A DNA stretch of 64,000 nt. It comes from Limonium bicolor (lineage: Eukaryota > Streptophyta > Magnoliopsida > Caryophyllales > Plumbaginaceae). The notes under the pieces are model-generated. The model made no database searches. It saw nothing but the letters and a program-made list of their open reading frames with translations, and was not told where the DNA came from. Positions 45,349 to 57,560 of this stretch are shown here, piece by piece; positions within the stretch are counted from its first letter, which is position 1, and every line of letters begins with the position of its first letter. The stretch spans positions 148,544,982-148,608,981 of the forward strand of contig CM041781.1 of assembly GCA_023374045.1 (NCBI GenBank), given 5' to 3'. A program made the position numbers and the translations under genes.

Positions 45349-46763
45349 GGTGAATCTTATGTCGTTACTCTCTCTATGGGCACACTATGCCAAGGTTATA
45401 ATACATGTATAACCTTACAGACTCCACAAGTCAGTCTCATTTCACACTACACATACCACACATATATCACAGCATGTATAGCAATCAAAAATACTCTTTA
45501 TACTCTCTCCATGGAATCGGTCCGAAGACAAGAAGGCACTACAGTCCTCGAATCCATATTGAGTAATATGCTACTGATCCCTCAGGTACCGGTCACATTG
45601 GACACTTACACTCTCTGGTCCACGGCCGTTTCATGACAAATGGGCACTTACTCTCTCTGGCCCACGGTCCCTTCGGTTCTGATCAAAACGTTACACATAT
45701 AAATATCCTCAGGCACTCTGGTTGACCCACTCAACACGGAATCATCTCAGGGTACTCTCCCCGTCCCGCTGCCTTTGGAAAATCACACCACTGTCACCGC
45801 CCCAACCGGTCATTTAGGACCGCCGCACGTACGGTGCAATGGTTTCAAAACTAATACACGCCCACCGTTCTACCAGTCATCAAGACTTAAGGCCGTAGCC
45901 ATCAGCGGGTGATAGCAGTTTAAAAACCAGTTTTCATTTCCATCTTCATACTTGAAGAAATTCCTTTTCAAATTCTGTTTGGAAATTGTTTTTTTAAAAC
46001 ATCACACAACTCAAAATCAAATTTATGGTAGTTGCATCTTTTCTTAGCGTGATTATTTGTGACCACTTATAGGGAGCTTCGAGAATCATCCAACCCTGAT
46101 GTGATCAGCATCAGTGTTGAACTATCCTTCCACTCCAATTTGTGTTCGGTTTCCCTTGATCGCTAGCAGATCAAGTTCCACCTCCCACGTCAGTTTCGAA
46201 CAAGCAGATAGTCAAACATTTCCGTTTTCTATCTTTAACTCTTTCTAGTCATATTCATGAAGCAATTCATTTCAATTAATCTCTAGTTCCTCGTACTTAG
46301 GTCATTCATCATTCTCAACTTACTCCATTTATTTACCTAGGCATTCACTACTCGAGGCTCATTTCATCATCATCTATTACTTAATTGAAACACACAACAT
46401 ACAACTCCAAATGATGGAACTCACTCCATCGATCATTCTCAAATAAACATCACCTAGGGAACTCACTTCCTACTAGGTTATACATCGGTTTCATACCGAT
46501 TCATACTCATTATGTCTCATGTCTAATCTCACTAGACATATACTATAGGGATTCTCATTCCCCCGGAGTTTCTCTACTCCTCTTTTCATATTTATTACAT
46601 ACATATTACTCGCATCTCTCCTGCACAATACTCATACTTACACGATGAATGGGTACACATGTTTCGTAACATGAGTTCCAATCGTCAAAATAATTCTTTT
46701 TGTGCTATGCACATAGTAGTTTACGCACCTATACGTAAAACATACTCTAAGCGGTTTCTTGCC

Positions 46764-46780
46764 CTACCCCCCTTAAAAGG
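46764..46780 (-). other. Second, internal polypurine-like tract, element B
   Basis: Minus strand CCTTTTAAGGGGGGTAGGGC after GGGCGTAA, 1.43 kb from the 3' tract. Confidence 0.55.
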
Positions 46781-48914
46781 GGTTACGCCCGCGTAACTAA
46801 CCATATGTTATTACTAAACATTGGTTCATTAATTCAAGTATCATGAAGTGTTTTAACTTCAATGCGGTTAATTGACTCATAACCAGGTTCGGTTCTAGCC
46901 TCTAAGGCTTCAGGCGTTTAGGATTAGCCAATTACTCACAATCGCTAGGTATACTTAACCTTGTAATTACGGCCCACTAGCTTTTGCTGCGTGACCTGAT
47001 AGCTAGAGCTTAATTTGCTCTTTGGTATTCTCATGTATTAATCCATCCCACTCCCTTTTATCCCTTTGTGTCTTGGGAATAAAGGTTCTCAATCGTCGCT
47101 AGGTATCTCTTACCGTATGCGAATTTGATGAGTTATAGATTTTTCTCTCCAATTCTCTAGAAATCTATTTCGTATAACACTGTATACCTTTGTGATTATT
47201 CACTTACTTTTCCCGACTCGTTGTCGGTTGAGGTCAAGCTACTACTTAGTATGTAGTGCTTCCTCGTTTAATAGTGCTTCTCAATTATGTTTATTCATTT
47301 GTTTATGTACAAAAATTCCTCCTTCATACTACTCTGCATTAACCATACATCGGTCCTGGGACCTGTGGGTTACAGCCCACATTCTTCGTGCATCTTTGGC
47401 CAAAGGCCGCGCGGTTATCTCTTTAGATTCTCGCTCAACAGGCTTCGTTGACATTTCTCAATTCCTGGCTCTCCCACTCGATCATTACCACACAAGTGCA
47501 ATACCAAAACACTCAGTCATACAGAGTGCAGAAGTGTAAACCCTTGACGGTAAATCTCTCATGAGATAGGAATGATTATGTCTCCTTTACCACATTTTCT
47601 CGTCAGCTTCATATCATTATCTGATTATATTCTTACAATGGTCGCTTGCTGCGTACCATGTTCTTACTCATTAAACAACAAAATTTGTTTACATGGCATC
47701 CGCTACTACTTTAGCTTATGCACCATGTTACTATTAATGTACTCCCGCCATTTCTCTATGGCTTGCCATTCACTGGCTCAATGAAATACGTTACTCTTTT
47801 AAACCTCTCTACGCTTCTTGCGCATTGTTTACTCTGTAGTTCACATTGCACACATACTGTGTTTACTTCTCAACCGATTGCTCTCTCGGTTTCTTCCATT
47901 GCTATCAAAGCCTTTCTACACACTATTTGTGTTCATATACTCCTTGGCAATATACACATGCTCAGGTTCCACTACACCACTTTAGTGGTTTAACATTACA
48001 TACTTAGGTGGTAGCCTTACTCTGGAGGATTCACGCAAGTACCGCTCCATAGGCTCCATAATAGCAGTGGTATCCACATGTAAAGTAGTGGCTATTCACC
48101 ACAATTACTTTTTTGCCTTTATGCATAGGTTTGTCACGTTTGGATCTACGTATTGTAGTTAGTTTTACCGGCTTACAAGCCACATTGCCTCGCCACGCTC
48201 TATGCGGGCTGCTCAAACAGGTTTCTCCTTCTCTGTATGTCATTAAATGGTTTGGAAGATATTACTGGGCTCTTGATATGGTTGTCTCACCACACTTCCG
48301 TACCTGGAAGGCCCTTTGTACTTTGATATTAATTCATGCCCTCTGGCAATTTAGGGTATCCCGTGTTACGAGGGATCCTTCGGGTTCTACCCGAGTGTTT
48401 GCTTAAACATTGTGTTCTCAACACGATGTTTCGTTCAACTACTGTTGACTCGACACCTTCTCGGATTGCTCCTGGGTGTTACTGAGTTTATCATCTATCT
48501 GGCCTGAATTCATGGGTATATTCAGTTCTTACTCCGTTGCGGTTATATACTTGACTATCCCGTTTAAGGTTGTAATGTCTCCCATTATTGGGTAGATCCT
48601 TGGTACTTTTCCTTTACCTTCTTGGTAGGTTGTCATTCTCTTCGGTGAAGTATATATGGGAACTCTATCCCGTTATCGAACATTAATATGTTCTTTTTAG
48701 GCTTTCGCCATATTGTTTACTCTGGTATTCATTCCAGTCATTATGTATTTCCTTCTCGTTTTCTAAGACATATCCAATGAGTACGTGTAATACTCGAGGA
48801 ATCTACATCCAATCACGGAAACAATTCCTAACTAACATAGCGAGGTTGTTAGTTGTATCTGTTACTCTTGGGCCTTGAGGGTTTACCTCACTATGCCTGT
48901 TTACTTATTCAATA

Positions 48915-49081
48915 CCTCACCCGCTCTCTCGGGTTACTTATTCATATCCACACCCATTCTCTTGGGCTACTCGTACCATACTCACCCACACTCTCGGGTT
49001 ACTTATTCTCATTATCTCACCCACACTCTTGGGTTATTTATACTCATTATCTCACCCACGCTCACGGGTTATTTATACTCA
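48915..49081. repeat. Five ~36-bp tandem units in LTR B, second copy
   Basis: Same array as 41805-41970, with almost the same unit count and order. Confidence 0.8.
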
Positions 49082-50320
49082 AGCTCTTGTAGATTCTCGA
49101 GACGCTTACAGGTCTCCTATGTCACGCTTGTTACTTTTAATACATACTTAGGCCAAAACTCATGGCTCTCTAGCATAGTCTTACTTCCCGGTTTCGAACC
49201 TACTTCGGGTCTAGCATGGTGGGAAGGTTCAACTAGCTCACAGGAACTCTCTCTTAGTTCCTATCTCTTTTTACTTAGGTCCGACTACTCTCGGACTACT
49301 CTCATTCCCATACACTCCTCTCTCGGAGTTTTAATAATATTATATATATTAGTCTAGAAGCATCACTCTCGATGTTTCTAATGACTTGAAACGTTACTTT
49401 AGTTCGGTTAATCTTAGGTTTAAGAGTTACCCATACATTCCACTTACTCATACTTTCGGTTAATTCTTAAATTGGTAAAATCCTCATATAGGAGGTTGAC
49501 CGTGTCTCAAGGAGCTACTAATCCCTTAGGTCTCTTTTACCCTTTTTACTAGTTCACATCTTCGAACTATCGTAATCCTCTTGAGGGAGGTTCACTTATC
49601 TTCCCACTCTCATTAGTTTCGTGGGTTGTGTCATTATGGTTTACTAACCGTTATCGGGTAATTACTCAACCCGCACATCTCCTCACATTCTAGGGAGTTC
49701 GTATGTTTGCTTTATCGTTATACTTTAACGGATAGTTTGTGTGTTTGCCCATTTTCGTTATCATAAGCATCGACCCGATCTATGGGTCTCTAGCCAAACG
49801 TTACTCACTAGGAGTCGGTCTTTACTCTATGTTAGACCACACCGGCATACAAGTATGTTAGCTCATTCAACATACATCAAGACATACATAATCAAACAAG
49901 GGATTATTTTCATGCTTTAATCTTGATTAAGCCGGCACACAAAACACACAAATCAACGTAACTCGGTTAGCACGCGGAGTATGAGAAAATCATACCTTTC
50001 ACCGAGGTTTTTACTTTTACCGTGTCATCTCACCATGCTCGGTTCACACACGATCCACTGATAACATTCAAATGTTTTATTAACATCAAAGCATTACGGT
50101 ATGTAAAACTAACACTCCCGTACTTAACCCCGTTATCCCGTTAACTTAGGTTTACTCATGTGTTCTTAAACTCACAACTTTCTCATTCACTTATCAACTT
50201 GTTTACACTTCTTAGGACCTTTATTAGTCACCAAACAAGGCCTAAACTTCACCTAAAACCATTACCATTCATTTCCCCATCATCAGGACACTTTAAAATA
50301 CATTCTGTCACATTTTTGCA

Positions 50321-50501
50321 TGGTCCGGGTTTGTGTCCGGGTTTACAAACCCGGACCAAACACTGGAATCAGTTTCTGTCGCATTTTTCATGTGGTCCGG
50401 GTTTGTGTCTGGGTTTACAAACCCGGACCACCCCCTGGGATGACCTTCTACCATGTTTTTGCTATGGTCCGGGTTTGCGTACCGATTTGCAAACCGGACC
50501 A
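50321..50501. repeat. Three hairpins in LTR B, second copy
   Basis: Same three modules as 43211-43393. Module 2 has one loop change and module 3 has lost one C in the right arm. Confidence 0.85.
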
Positions 50502-52409
50502 CCCCTGGAACCGACAAAATTTAAAGTTTTTGACCTCTTTTCAACCCTAATTCACACCCACTCTCTTCCTAATCATTCCACATGTAATCCAACATATTTT
50601 AACACCTTAATCAAGCTCTAACCTCCTTAAACCATGGACAACTTATCACTGAATTCATGCACAACTACACCATTTCCACTGTAATTTTCCTTCTGTTACA
50701 GATCCTTGTTTTTGTCTCTGATGCAGTTTTTAATCCTTTCTTTCTTATCATTCTAACTCCACGCATCAATACACTCAAGCCCATACATTCCTAGGCAAAT
50801 TTTGACAAGGTTTGTCTACATTCCTAAGCATTCTCCACACACTAATCAACTCACAAAAACCAGTTTTGCATCCCTGTTATTACAACATTAAAACCACTGC
50901 TACATCATGCTAAGTTCCCCTCTGTTATCACCTATGTACCAGTTAGCCTCAAGGCTTACTAACCATACTTAAACATCATAAAAATTCTTCTTTTAACAAG
51001 CAATATTGTAGTATCATAACTACACCATACATGGTCATTATTACGTTCAAAAATATTTACAGAGAACAAAACCATCTCAAGGTAAGTTCAATACCTTGTT
51101 AGTTTTCTGTTTTCCTTTCCTCTTCTTCCTCCTTCTCTGGTTCTCTTTTTCTTCCTTGTTTCCACACAAACAGAGGGTTAGATTGCTAACTACAATCGCA
51201 TTCCCATGCTACACAAAACAAGCTAGTTTAATACTCACGTTCCTCACAAGATTAATATTTCAAGAGCTTGTTTTTTTTGGGTTTAGCTTAGAAATTACAT
51301 TCAAGTGTCCAAATGGAGAGTTAGGCAATCAAAATGATGACGCTCCAGCACTCCTCAAAGGCAAGAGAAACGGCTGGACATGGGGAAAAATTCAACGTGG
51401 GCATTCTTGATTTTTTTACAAGAAAAGCTAGGAAAGGAGAGTTTTGACTTTCTTTTTACCTTAAAGTATCTAGAAGATGAAGGAGATCCAAAAAACACTC
51501 CTTTAAGCTCCAAAACGGCCTACTTCCATGGAGATGAAGATGAAGGTTTCAAGCTTTTGAAGGGTGGAAAATGTTGCTCTCAACAAGAGAGAATCCAACG
51601 GTACAAATTTTATGCGATTTGGTGTTGTATCGAGTAAGTAAAGAGAGGATGAAGATGGCTGTTGTTGCTCTCTGATGAAATCGTAATGGGGGTTACAGAG
51701 GAAGAAAATGTTACAGGGAAGAAGAAATCGTGACTGGCAAGAGAAATAGAGGTGAGAGAGTAGAATACCTCTTTTACTATTTGAACTTGTTTACTTTATT
51801 TCTCTTGTCACTTAGTGTATTAGGAACAAGGGGGAGCTGCTAGTCAAAATAAAACGTGCCCCCCCATTACAGCACCAGTAACCGGCCACATATACAAATT
51901 ACAAGGGGGTTTAATTTTTACTTATCACATTTACACCCCACAACTTCCCGGTTTTTACACTATTCATAAACCGGGTCCGTTTTTCGGATTTTCTCGTTTC
52001 TTTATTTTTAATGGTTATTAAACTTCCATTAATACTTTATTATAGTTATTTAATCAACTATAATTTTTACGGGTCCAGTTGACCGCTTAAAGTCACGTTT
52101 TCGGGTTTTCTCGAAAAACGTGCTTTTATGCTTATTTAGCGTTTTAATCCATTATTTGGATCCGTTTTCTTCGAGAATCATTCCCGTACACTAATTAGGC
52201 CTAACTAAGCCTTAGGAATCCATCTCAGACCCTTACGAGATCATATATCTCTATTTTCATTTAATGCGCATTTTAGCGTTTTTCACTTTTCAAGCGTTTT
52301 TCTCTTTACTTTTGGTTTTATTCTCTTACCAATACTCTTAGGCACCATTAGGCCTTTAATAATTTTATTAGAGTAATTAAATCACAATTATTAGGTCCGG
52401 GGTATCAAA

Positions 52410-55400
52410 TTATGTCTCAAAAGACAAAGAAAATCGGTGGCCTATGTGCTCAAATCATTACCGAAATTACAGGGAAAAACAAGGCAATAATAACATGGTG
52501 AGTAAGTTAGAAAATTCAAGGAGACATACACCTAACTTAACTCTTGTCTTCTAGTTTCAATTAGTCAAACAAGCTCCATTATGTTCTTTGTCCCAGCCGA
52601 AAACAACCACTAATTGAGAGCATATTATTGAGCAAATCAATCAAGTAATTAACAAAGGAAAAGAATGCCCAATCAAATAAACAATAAACAATACCAATCA
52701 GATTTTGATTGCTTTCATTCCTTTCTTCTAAAACCTACGTGAGACTTCCTCCATTCTCTTGCCACTCCATGGCCGAATGGTAAGCATCCCATTACCCTCT
52801 CTTTTCTTCTTCCTTTGTCAGTTTTTCCTTAGAGCTTCAAAGCTCCATTAATGGTGAATTAAGTTCTAACACCATTTTATGTAAATTCCTAGCTAAATTT
52901 CTAAGTCTTGGAGCAAGAAAACATCTTAGCAATCCTTGCTAAAATCACCAAGCTTTAGTACTCCAAGAAGGTTCCTAGATTCAACAAAACACAAGGAACA
53001 CAAGATCAAGTTAAGGTATATTTTTCATGTTGAAAAATCCTAAGTAATTACCTAAATCATTTTCGAAAATTTAGAACTTCTAAACCTATGTTCTCTTCAT
53101 TATTTCATGAAGGAAGCTTGGATCTATAATCATCACAAGGTGTATCAAAAATACCTTGATAAATTCCTAAGGTAAACTCTTTAAAAACTACTCCAAATCT
53201 CATTTATAATTTTGGTTAGAAGTCTAACAAATGAATCTCCTAAATATATATAAGGAGGCCGAAATCTCTACATCAAAATAGCATTTGGAGAGCTTGGAAT
53301 TCAAGGAGAAATCAAGTACAAGAATTGTCTTGATTTAAGGAGTAAGTTTTTTAATTAAGGTTTATTAAGTTTAAGCTTGAATTAAGCTTCAAAATTTGGT
53401 ATAAAAATTATGTATAGGCCTTGTTAATAGTAAGGCCGAAAGTATTAAGTTAAGATATCAAAAAAAAATTATTTATAACATATAAGGTAAGATTATTACT
53501 TAAGGTACAAATTTGTGTCACAAAAATTAATTAGGATACATATATATTCAAACCGAAATATTTAAGGATTAAATGTTCTATTTTGAGTTTATAATCATTC
53601 TAAGTCATTAACATAATTTTTAGAAGTGTTATATGGCTTATATACAATTATAAGTATTTATTATAGGTTTAAATCAAGTTTTGGAAACTATATGGTAAAA
53701 TATATTAAGGCCGAGAATTAAATGAGTTAAATGGTGATTTTCAAAATATATAAGTATATTAACTTATATTATAAATTTTGGGAATATTAAAATAGCTACA
53801 AGTATTTAAATGGCTAGTTTATAAAGTTATATGGCTAAAATGTAAATTTTGAAAAGATTGGTGTGCTAAATATAAAAAACCGAGAGCTTAAGGATTAATT
53901 TGGTATATTTATGAGATATAATATAAGGTAGGAATAATATTATGAATTTTGGTGGATTTAAATAAGTGGTTAAGTGTTAAAATAACATTTTATAAAGTTT
54001 TGGGACTACCTTGTAAATATTGGGAACTATAGTGTATGTCCGAGAATTATACATGAATTTATGGGTATATTAAAGTATAAATTATGAAATTATGTCTTGG
54101 TCAAAGTGTTGACCAAAAACTATGGGTTAAAAATTTATGACATAAAATATTAAGTTTATAAAAGTTAAGGGTGAATATGTAATTTATGAAAGATATATGT
54201 GAAATCAAATAAAAAGGGGGCGAATTGGTGATTTATGAGAATATAAGTGCCCACTTGGTTATTTTAGGAATTTAATATTAAAACTATAATTTACAAGTTA
54301 ATATGTAACTTATATAAGTTTGTGGTGGAAAAGTGATTAAAGGAGAATATAGGTGAAAACCGAAGGTTAAGTGGTTTATTTGTAATTTATAAAGGTTGGA
54401 ATAATAAGATTGTAATTTACGAAGGTTAATATGGATAATTGGTAAATTGAAAAGGTAATGTGGTTAATTAATAAATTACAAAGGTTAATGTGGGTAATTA
54501 GTGAATTATAAAAGTTATAAGGTTATTTGGCAATTTATAAAAGCTAATATATTGTTTTACAACTTCCGAGAATTAATATGGGTATTTGGTAAATTATAAA
54601 GTTATATGGTATTTGATAAATTGTAAAAGTTAATGGGTTCAAATTATGATTAACGGAAATTATATGTAGTTATCTAGTAATATATAAAGTTGTTGGGTAT
54701 AAAATATAAATACCGAAATAATAAGGTTGGTTTTGTAATTTAATAAGGAAAGGAAGTAAAACTAGGTATAATGTATTATGGTATATTATGGAACATAGTG
54801 TAAAGTTTATTAAATAAACGTGGTTAAAACAAAAAAACCAACCTTATTGATATATGGAATAAGTGGAAATAATTATGGATATATAATTAATGAGATAAAG
54901 ATATATCTTAAATTGGAAATTCATTATCACATGTGGAGATCATATAAAATAATGACCGATGAACTATCTAGAACCACTGTTAGATAACTAGGGAAAATAA
55001 AGAACATACAAGTTATTACACAATGAGTAAAAATACTACAGTGACAGTACTGTCATGTTTAGTGAATAGTATATTAATATTACCGGTATTGCATGTTTAT
55101 ATAACAGCGTACGGGAAGGAACCACTGAACAGGAATTTGTCAAGCTAGCAGTTACTTGGTGAACGGTATGTTTATTGTGTGGTCTGAATGTCCTAAGGAT
55201 TATCATAAGGTCCAGACATTACGTGTTTAATTATTAAGAGCGATATCTGTGATTTTATGTATATGATATTGTGTACTGTATTGCTCAACTGTTGCGTTGT
55301 ATTTTATACGCGAACGTCTTATGACTGGAAGTTTATACATCTAAACTGGAACAAGACTAACTGACCTTTAGGTATTATTTAACCTAACTGATGGTCAACT

Positions 55401-56430
55401 GTTATAGTCTTATACAAATGTTGGTCATTGTACCACTGACAAAAGGGCTAACTTATAAAGAGAGGAATCCGGATTGTTTCGACTTTCTGGTTGCGCATTG
55501 TGATCACTACGAGAGACTTCAATGGGGAGTCACTCAAGGAAATCCATCAGCCACATTCGGGGATGGCGGAAGGCACTGCCGTTGGTGCACAGGTTCGACC
55601 GGATCGGTCATATATATTTTTGTCCAGGGCCATAAGGTCAGCTGGTAACGGTTCCATTGGAACCCAGGGGACTAATGTCCATTAATAAGTTATTGGATTG
55701 TCTTGACATGACGCCTGAGGTGGAATTTAATTGGAAAGGTTTAATGTTTGATTTAAAGGATAAGGGCCAGGTGGCCAACTAACAAGTACAGTTTAATACG
55801 CGTAACTTGTTTGGTGATTGTTATGGATTATTAATGAGTGCTTATTAGTTATTGCTATGGATTATTGATGTGTGGTTTGGTGTTGTGTACTATTGTACAT
55901 TGATGTTTACAGGTGAATTATTGAGTGATTGTTTACAGTTGTTACTGTTAGTTTGGTAAACCGGAATATCTTGTAATGAATCTAATATCAAGATGGCTAA
56001 AACGAATTAAGGAATCTTGATTATTTAAGACTACATTTAGCATACCAGCATTTCGATTGCTGAGCCCTTCAATGGGCCAAACATTCCAGGTTATTGAAGA
56101 AAACTCAAGCCGGAGTGCAGGACACGGGGGTAGCTGATACGTTTATAGGAAACACTTATGGTTTTATTTTGGATTATATTAAGGAGGTTGTTGTATTCAG
56201 TTAGTTGCTCATTTAGTTGGATTGGGTTTGTAATAATTAGAGTGCTCAATATCTGTTCATCACAGCGTGAGGAGTTGTATTGTTGGAAAGAATAGGGATG
56301 CCTTGTTGCTCACAAGGGTGAGTAACGACGAGTAACACCAAGGTAGATAGTTTATTTTTCCACTGCGAATTGTTATTTATTATGCTACGACTTGCGACGT
56401 TGTTACAGGTTTAAGACTAGGGGTGTTACA
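52410..56430 (+). repeat. Element D 5' LTR, part 2
   Basis: It resumes at TTATG and matches 63869-64000. It ends GGGGTGTTACA (56430), five bases before the primer site. The middle (53200-54720) is very AT-rich, with scattered GGCCGAGAATTA-type motifs and a degenerate ~45-bp repeat (about 54365-54620, TAATTTATAAAGGTTAATATGG-like). No GGTCCGGG hairpin was found. Short ORFs such as 55391-55648 have no recognisable domain. Confidence 0.75.
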
Positions 56431-56435
56431 AAAAG

Positions 56436-56463
56436 TGGTATCAGAGCGGAGTACCGCTCTGAT
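56436..56463 (+). other. tRNA-Met primer site inside a hairpin, element D
   Basis: Primer site TGGTATCAGAGC (56436-56447). ATCAGAGCGG and CCGCTCTGAT form a perfect 10-bp stem with loop AGTA (56440-56463). Family A has ATCAGAGCGA/TCGCTCTGAT: the innermost pair differs, but it pairs in both. Confidence 0.88.
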
Positions 56464-56644
56464 GAAAGATACTGAGTCTAGGACAATGAGCATAGGAATA
56501 TTGGGATACGGGAAACGTCCGTGAGGATTCGTGACTTACAGAAAACTCTAGGGATATTTTATTGCTAGTAGTTAGCTTACTTACATGACTGTGATTGTGT
56601 ATGACAGTGTAGCAACCGAGTAAAAATATAGTATACTGTCTTAG

Positions 56645-57560
56645 ATGTTAACAAGCGGAAGACACATAGAGACAGCAGTGGACGCGGTGGCGAGGCACCG
56701 ACAGATGTTCCAACAGTACCAGGCCTAGCAGCGGCCATGACAGAGTTCGCATAGCAGCTAGGAGCTCAACTTACGGGAGCCATACCCCACCCGCCGCAGC
56801 CCAGGGAAACCAACTGGTTGAAGAGCGTTGCAGACGCGAGAGTACCGACTTACTCAAGGGAACCAGACCCGACCGCATTGGAGAAATTCATAGTGGAGCA
56901 CCAGAAGGCGTTCAAAGCTGTTGGAGTTCCAGAAGACCAGAGAGTCGACATCGCCGCATACAACCTGAAGGACGCAGCTGACGTTTGGTGGCGGTCTGTG
57001 GAGGGCCACCGTAGAGCTACACCGGACTTTGGATGGACGGCGTTTGTAGAAGTGTTGCGGGAGAAGTACTACCCCGAACACCTAAAACAGAGAAAAAGGC
57101 AGGAGATCGAGACTTTAATCCAAGGGAGACAAACAGTTGACCAGTATTACGCGCGGATCACCAGTTGTTGGACTATATACCAGGAGTCGACTATTCCAAC
57201 GCAGGAAGAAAGAAAAGGAAGAGTACTGAAGGAAATGATGATGGAGCAACCTCTGGCGGATTCTGCAAGAAGGGGAAGAAATTCTTTGAAAAGAAGAAGG
57301 GGCGGAAGGATTTCCATGGTCAGAAGATGAAGGAGCAGATCCCTCGTCTGACCGGCCCAGCTATTGATGCTCAGCCACTAAGAACACACCACCTAAAGAC
57401 AACAAGTCAACCCGACGTCACTATTACTGTAAACGCTGTGGGAAGAATCACCCAGGCGTAGATTGTGTAGGAAGGAAGGTGGAGTGCCGTTATTGCAAAA
57501 AGGAAGGTCACAGAGAGTATGAATGCTTTTCCAATCCAGGGAGCCGAGTATACAAGGGAG
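56645..57560 (+). pseudogene. gag of element D (frameshifted)
   Basis: A possible start is the ATG at 56645, but that frame stops near 56729. The capsid-like part is clear at 56818-57180: VPTYSREPDPTALEKFIVEH, DAADVWWRSVEGH, FVEVLREKYYPEHLKQRK and LIQGRQTVDQYYARI, in the order expected of a Ty3/gypsy Gag (retrotrans_gag). A Lys-rich linker follows in another frame (about 57180-57340). Two consecutive CCHC zinc knuckles follow in the third frame (CKRCGKNHPGVDC and CRYCKKEGHREYEC, about 57427-57525). Gag would package the RNA. With at least two frame changes it is not functional as read. Confidence 0.85.

Larger units (their letters stand above)
45313..48774 (-). mobile_element. Element B internal region, non-coding
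   Basis: Polypurine tract CCTAAGGGGGG and a perfect PPT hairpin (45331-45348) lie at the left end. A second purine tract is at 46764-46780, and blocks shared with family A are at 46035-46190 and 47475-47570. At the right end the sequence follows family A (near 9165) up to GACATAT and then jumps into LTR sequence. No retroviral protein is recognisable. Confidence 0.75.
48775..52407 (-). repeat. Element B LTR, copy lacking its first ~500 bp
   Basis: It is nearly identical to 41662-45312. The part equivalent to 41164-41661 is missing and the LTR is joined directly to internal sequence. Confidence 0.85.
41164..52409 (-). mobile_element. Element B: LARD-like element nested in LTR D
   Basis: Left edge TGTAACACCCC (41164), right edge GGGGTATCA (52407) plus two A residues, flanked by TTATG on both sides (41159-41163, 52410-52414). 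Minus orientation, judged from the polypurine tract next to 45312. The internal region has no gag or pol. It is collinear with family A over 45313-48774 but diverged from it. The right-hand LTR has lost its first ~500 bp, together with the primer site and the 5' internal part. Confidence 0.85.

Noticed and set aside
51096..51637. Two ORFs in LTR B, copy 2
   Set aside because: The equivalent stretch in the other LTR copy (about 44000-44530) does not keep the same open frames.
55391..55685. Two overlapping ORFs in the D LTR
   Set aside because: They lie in LTR sequence, overlap in different frames and show no known domain.
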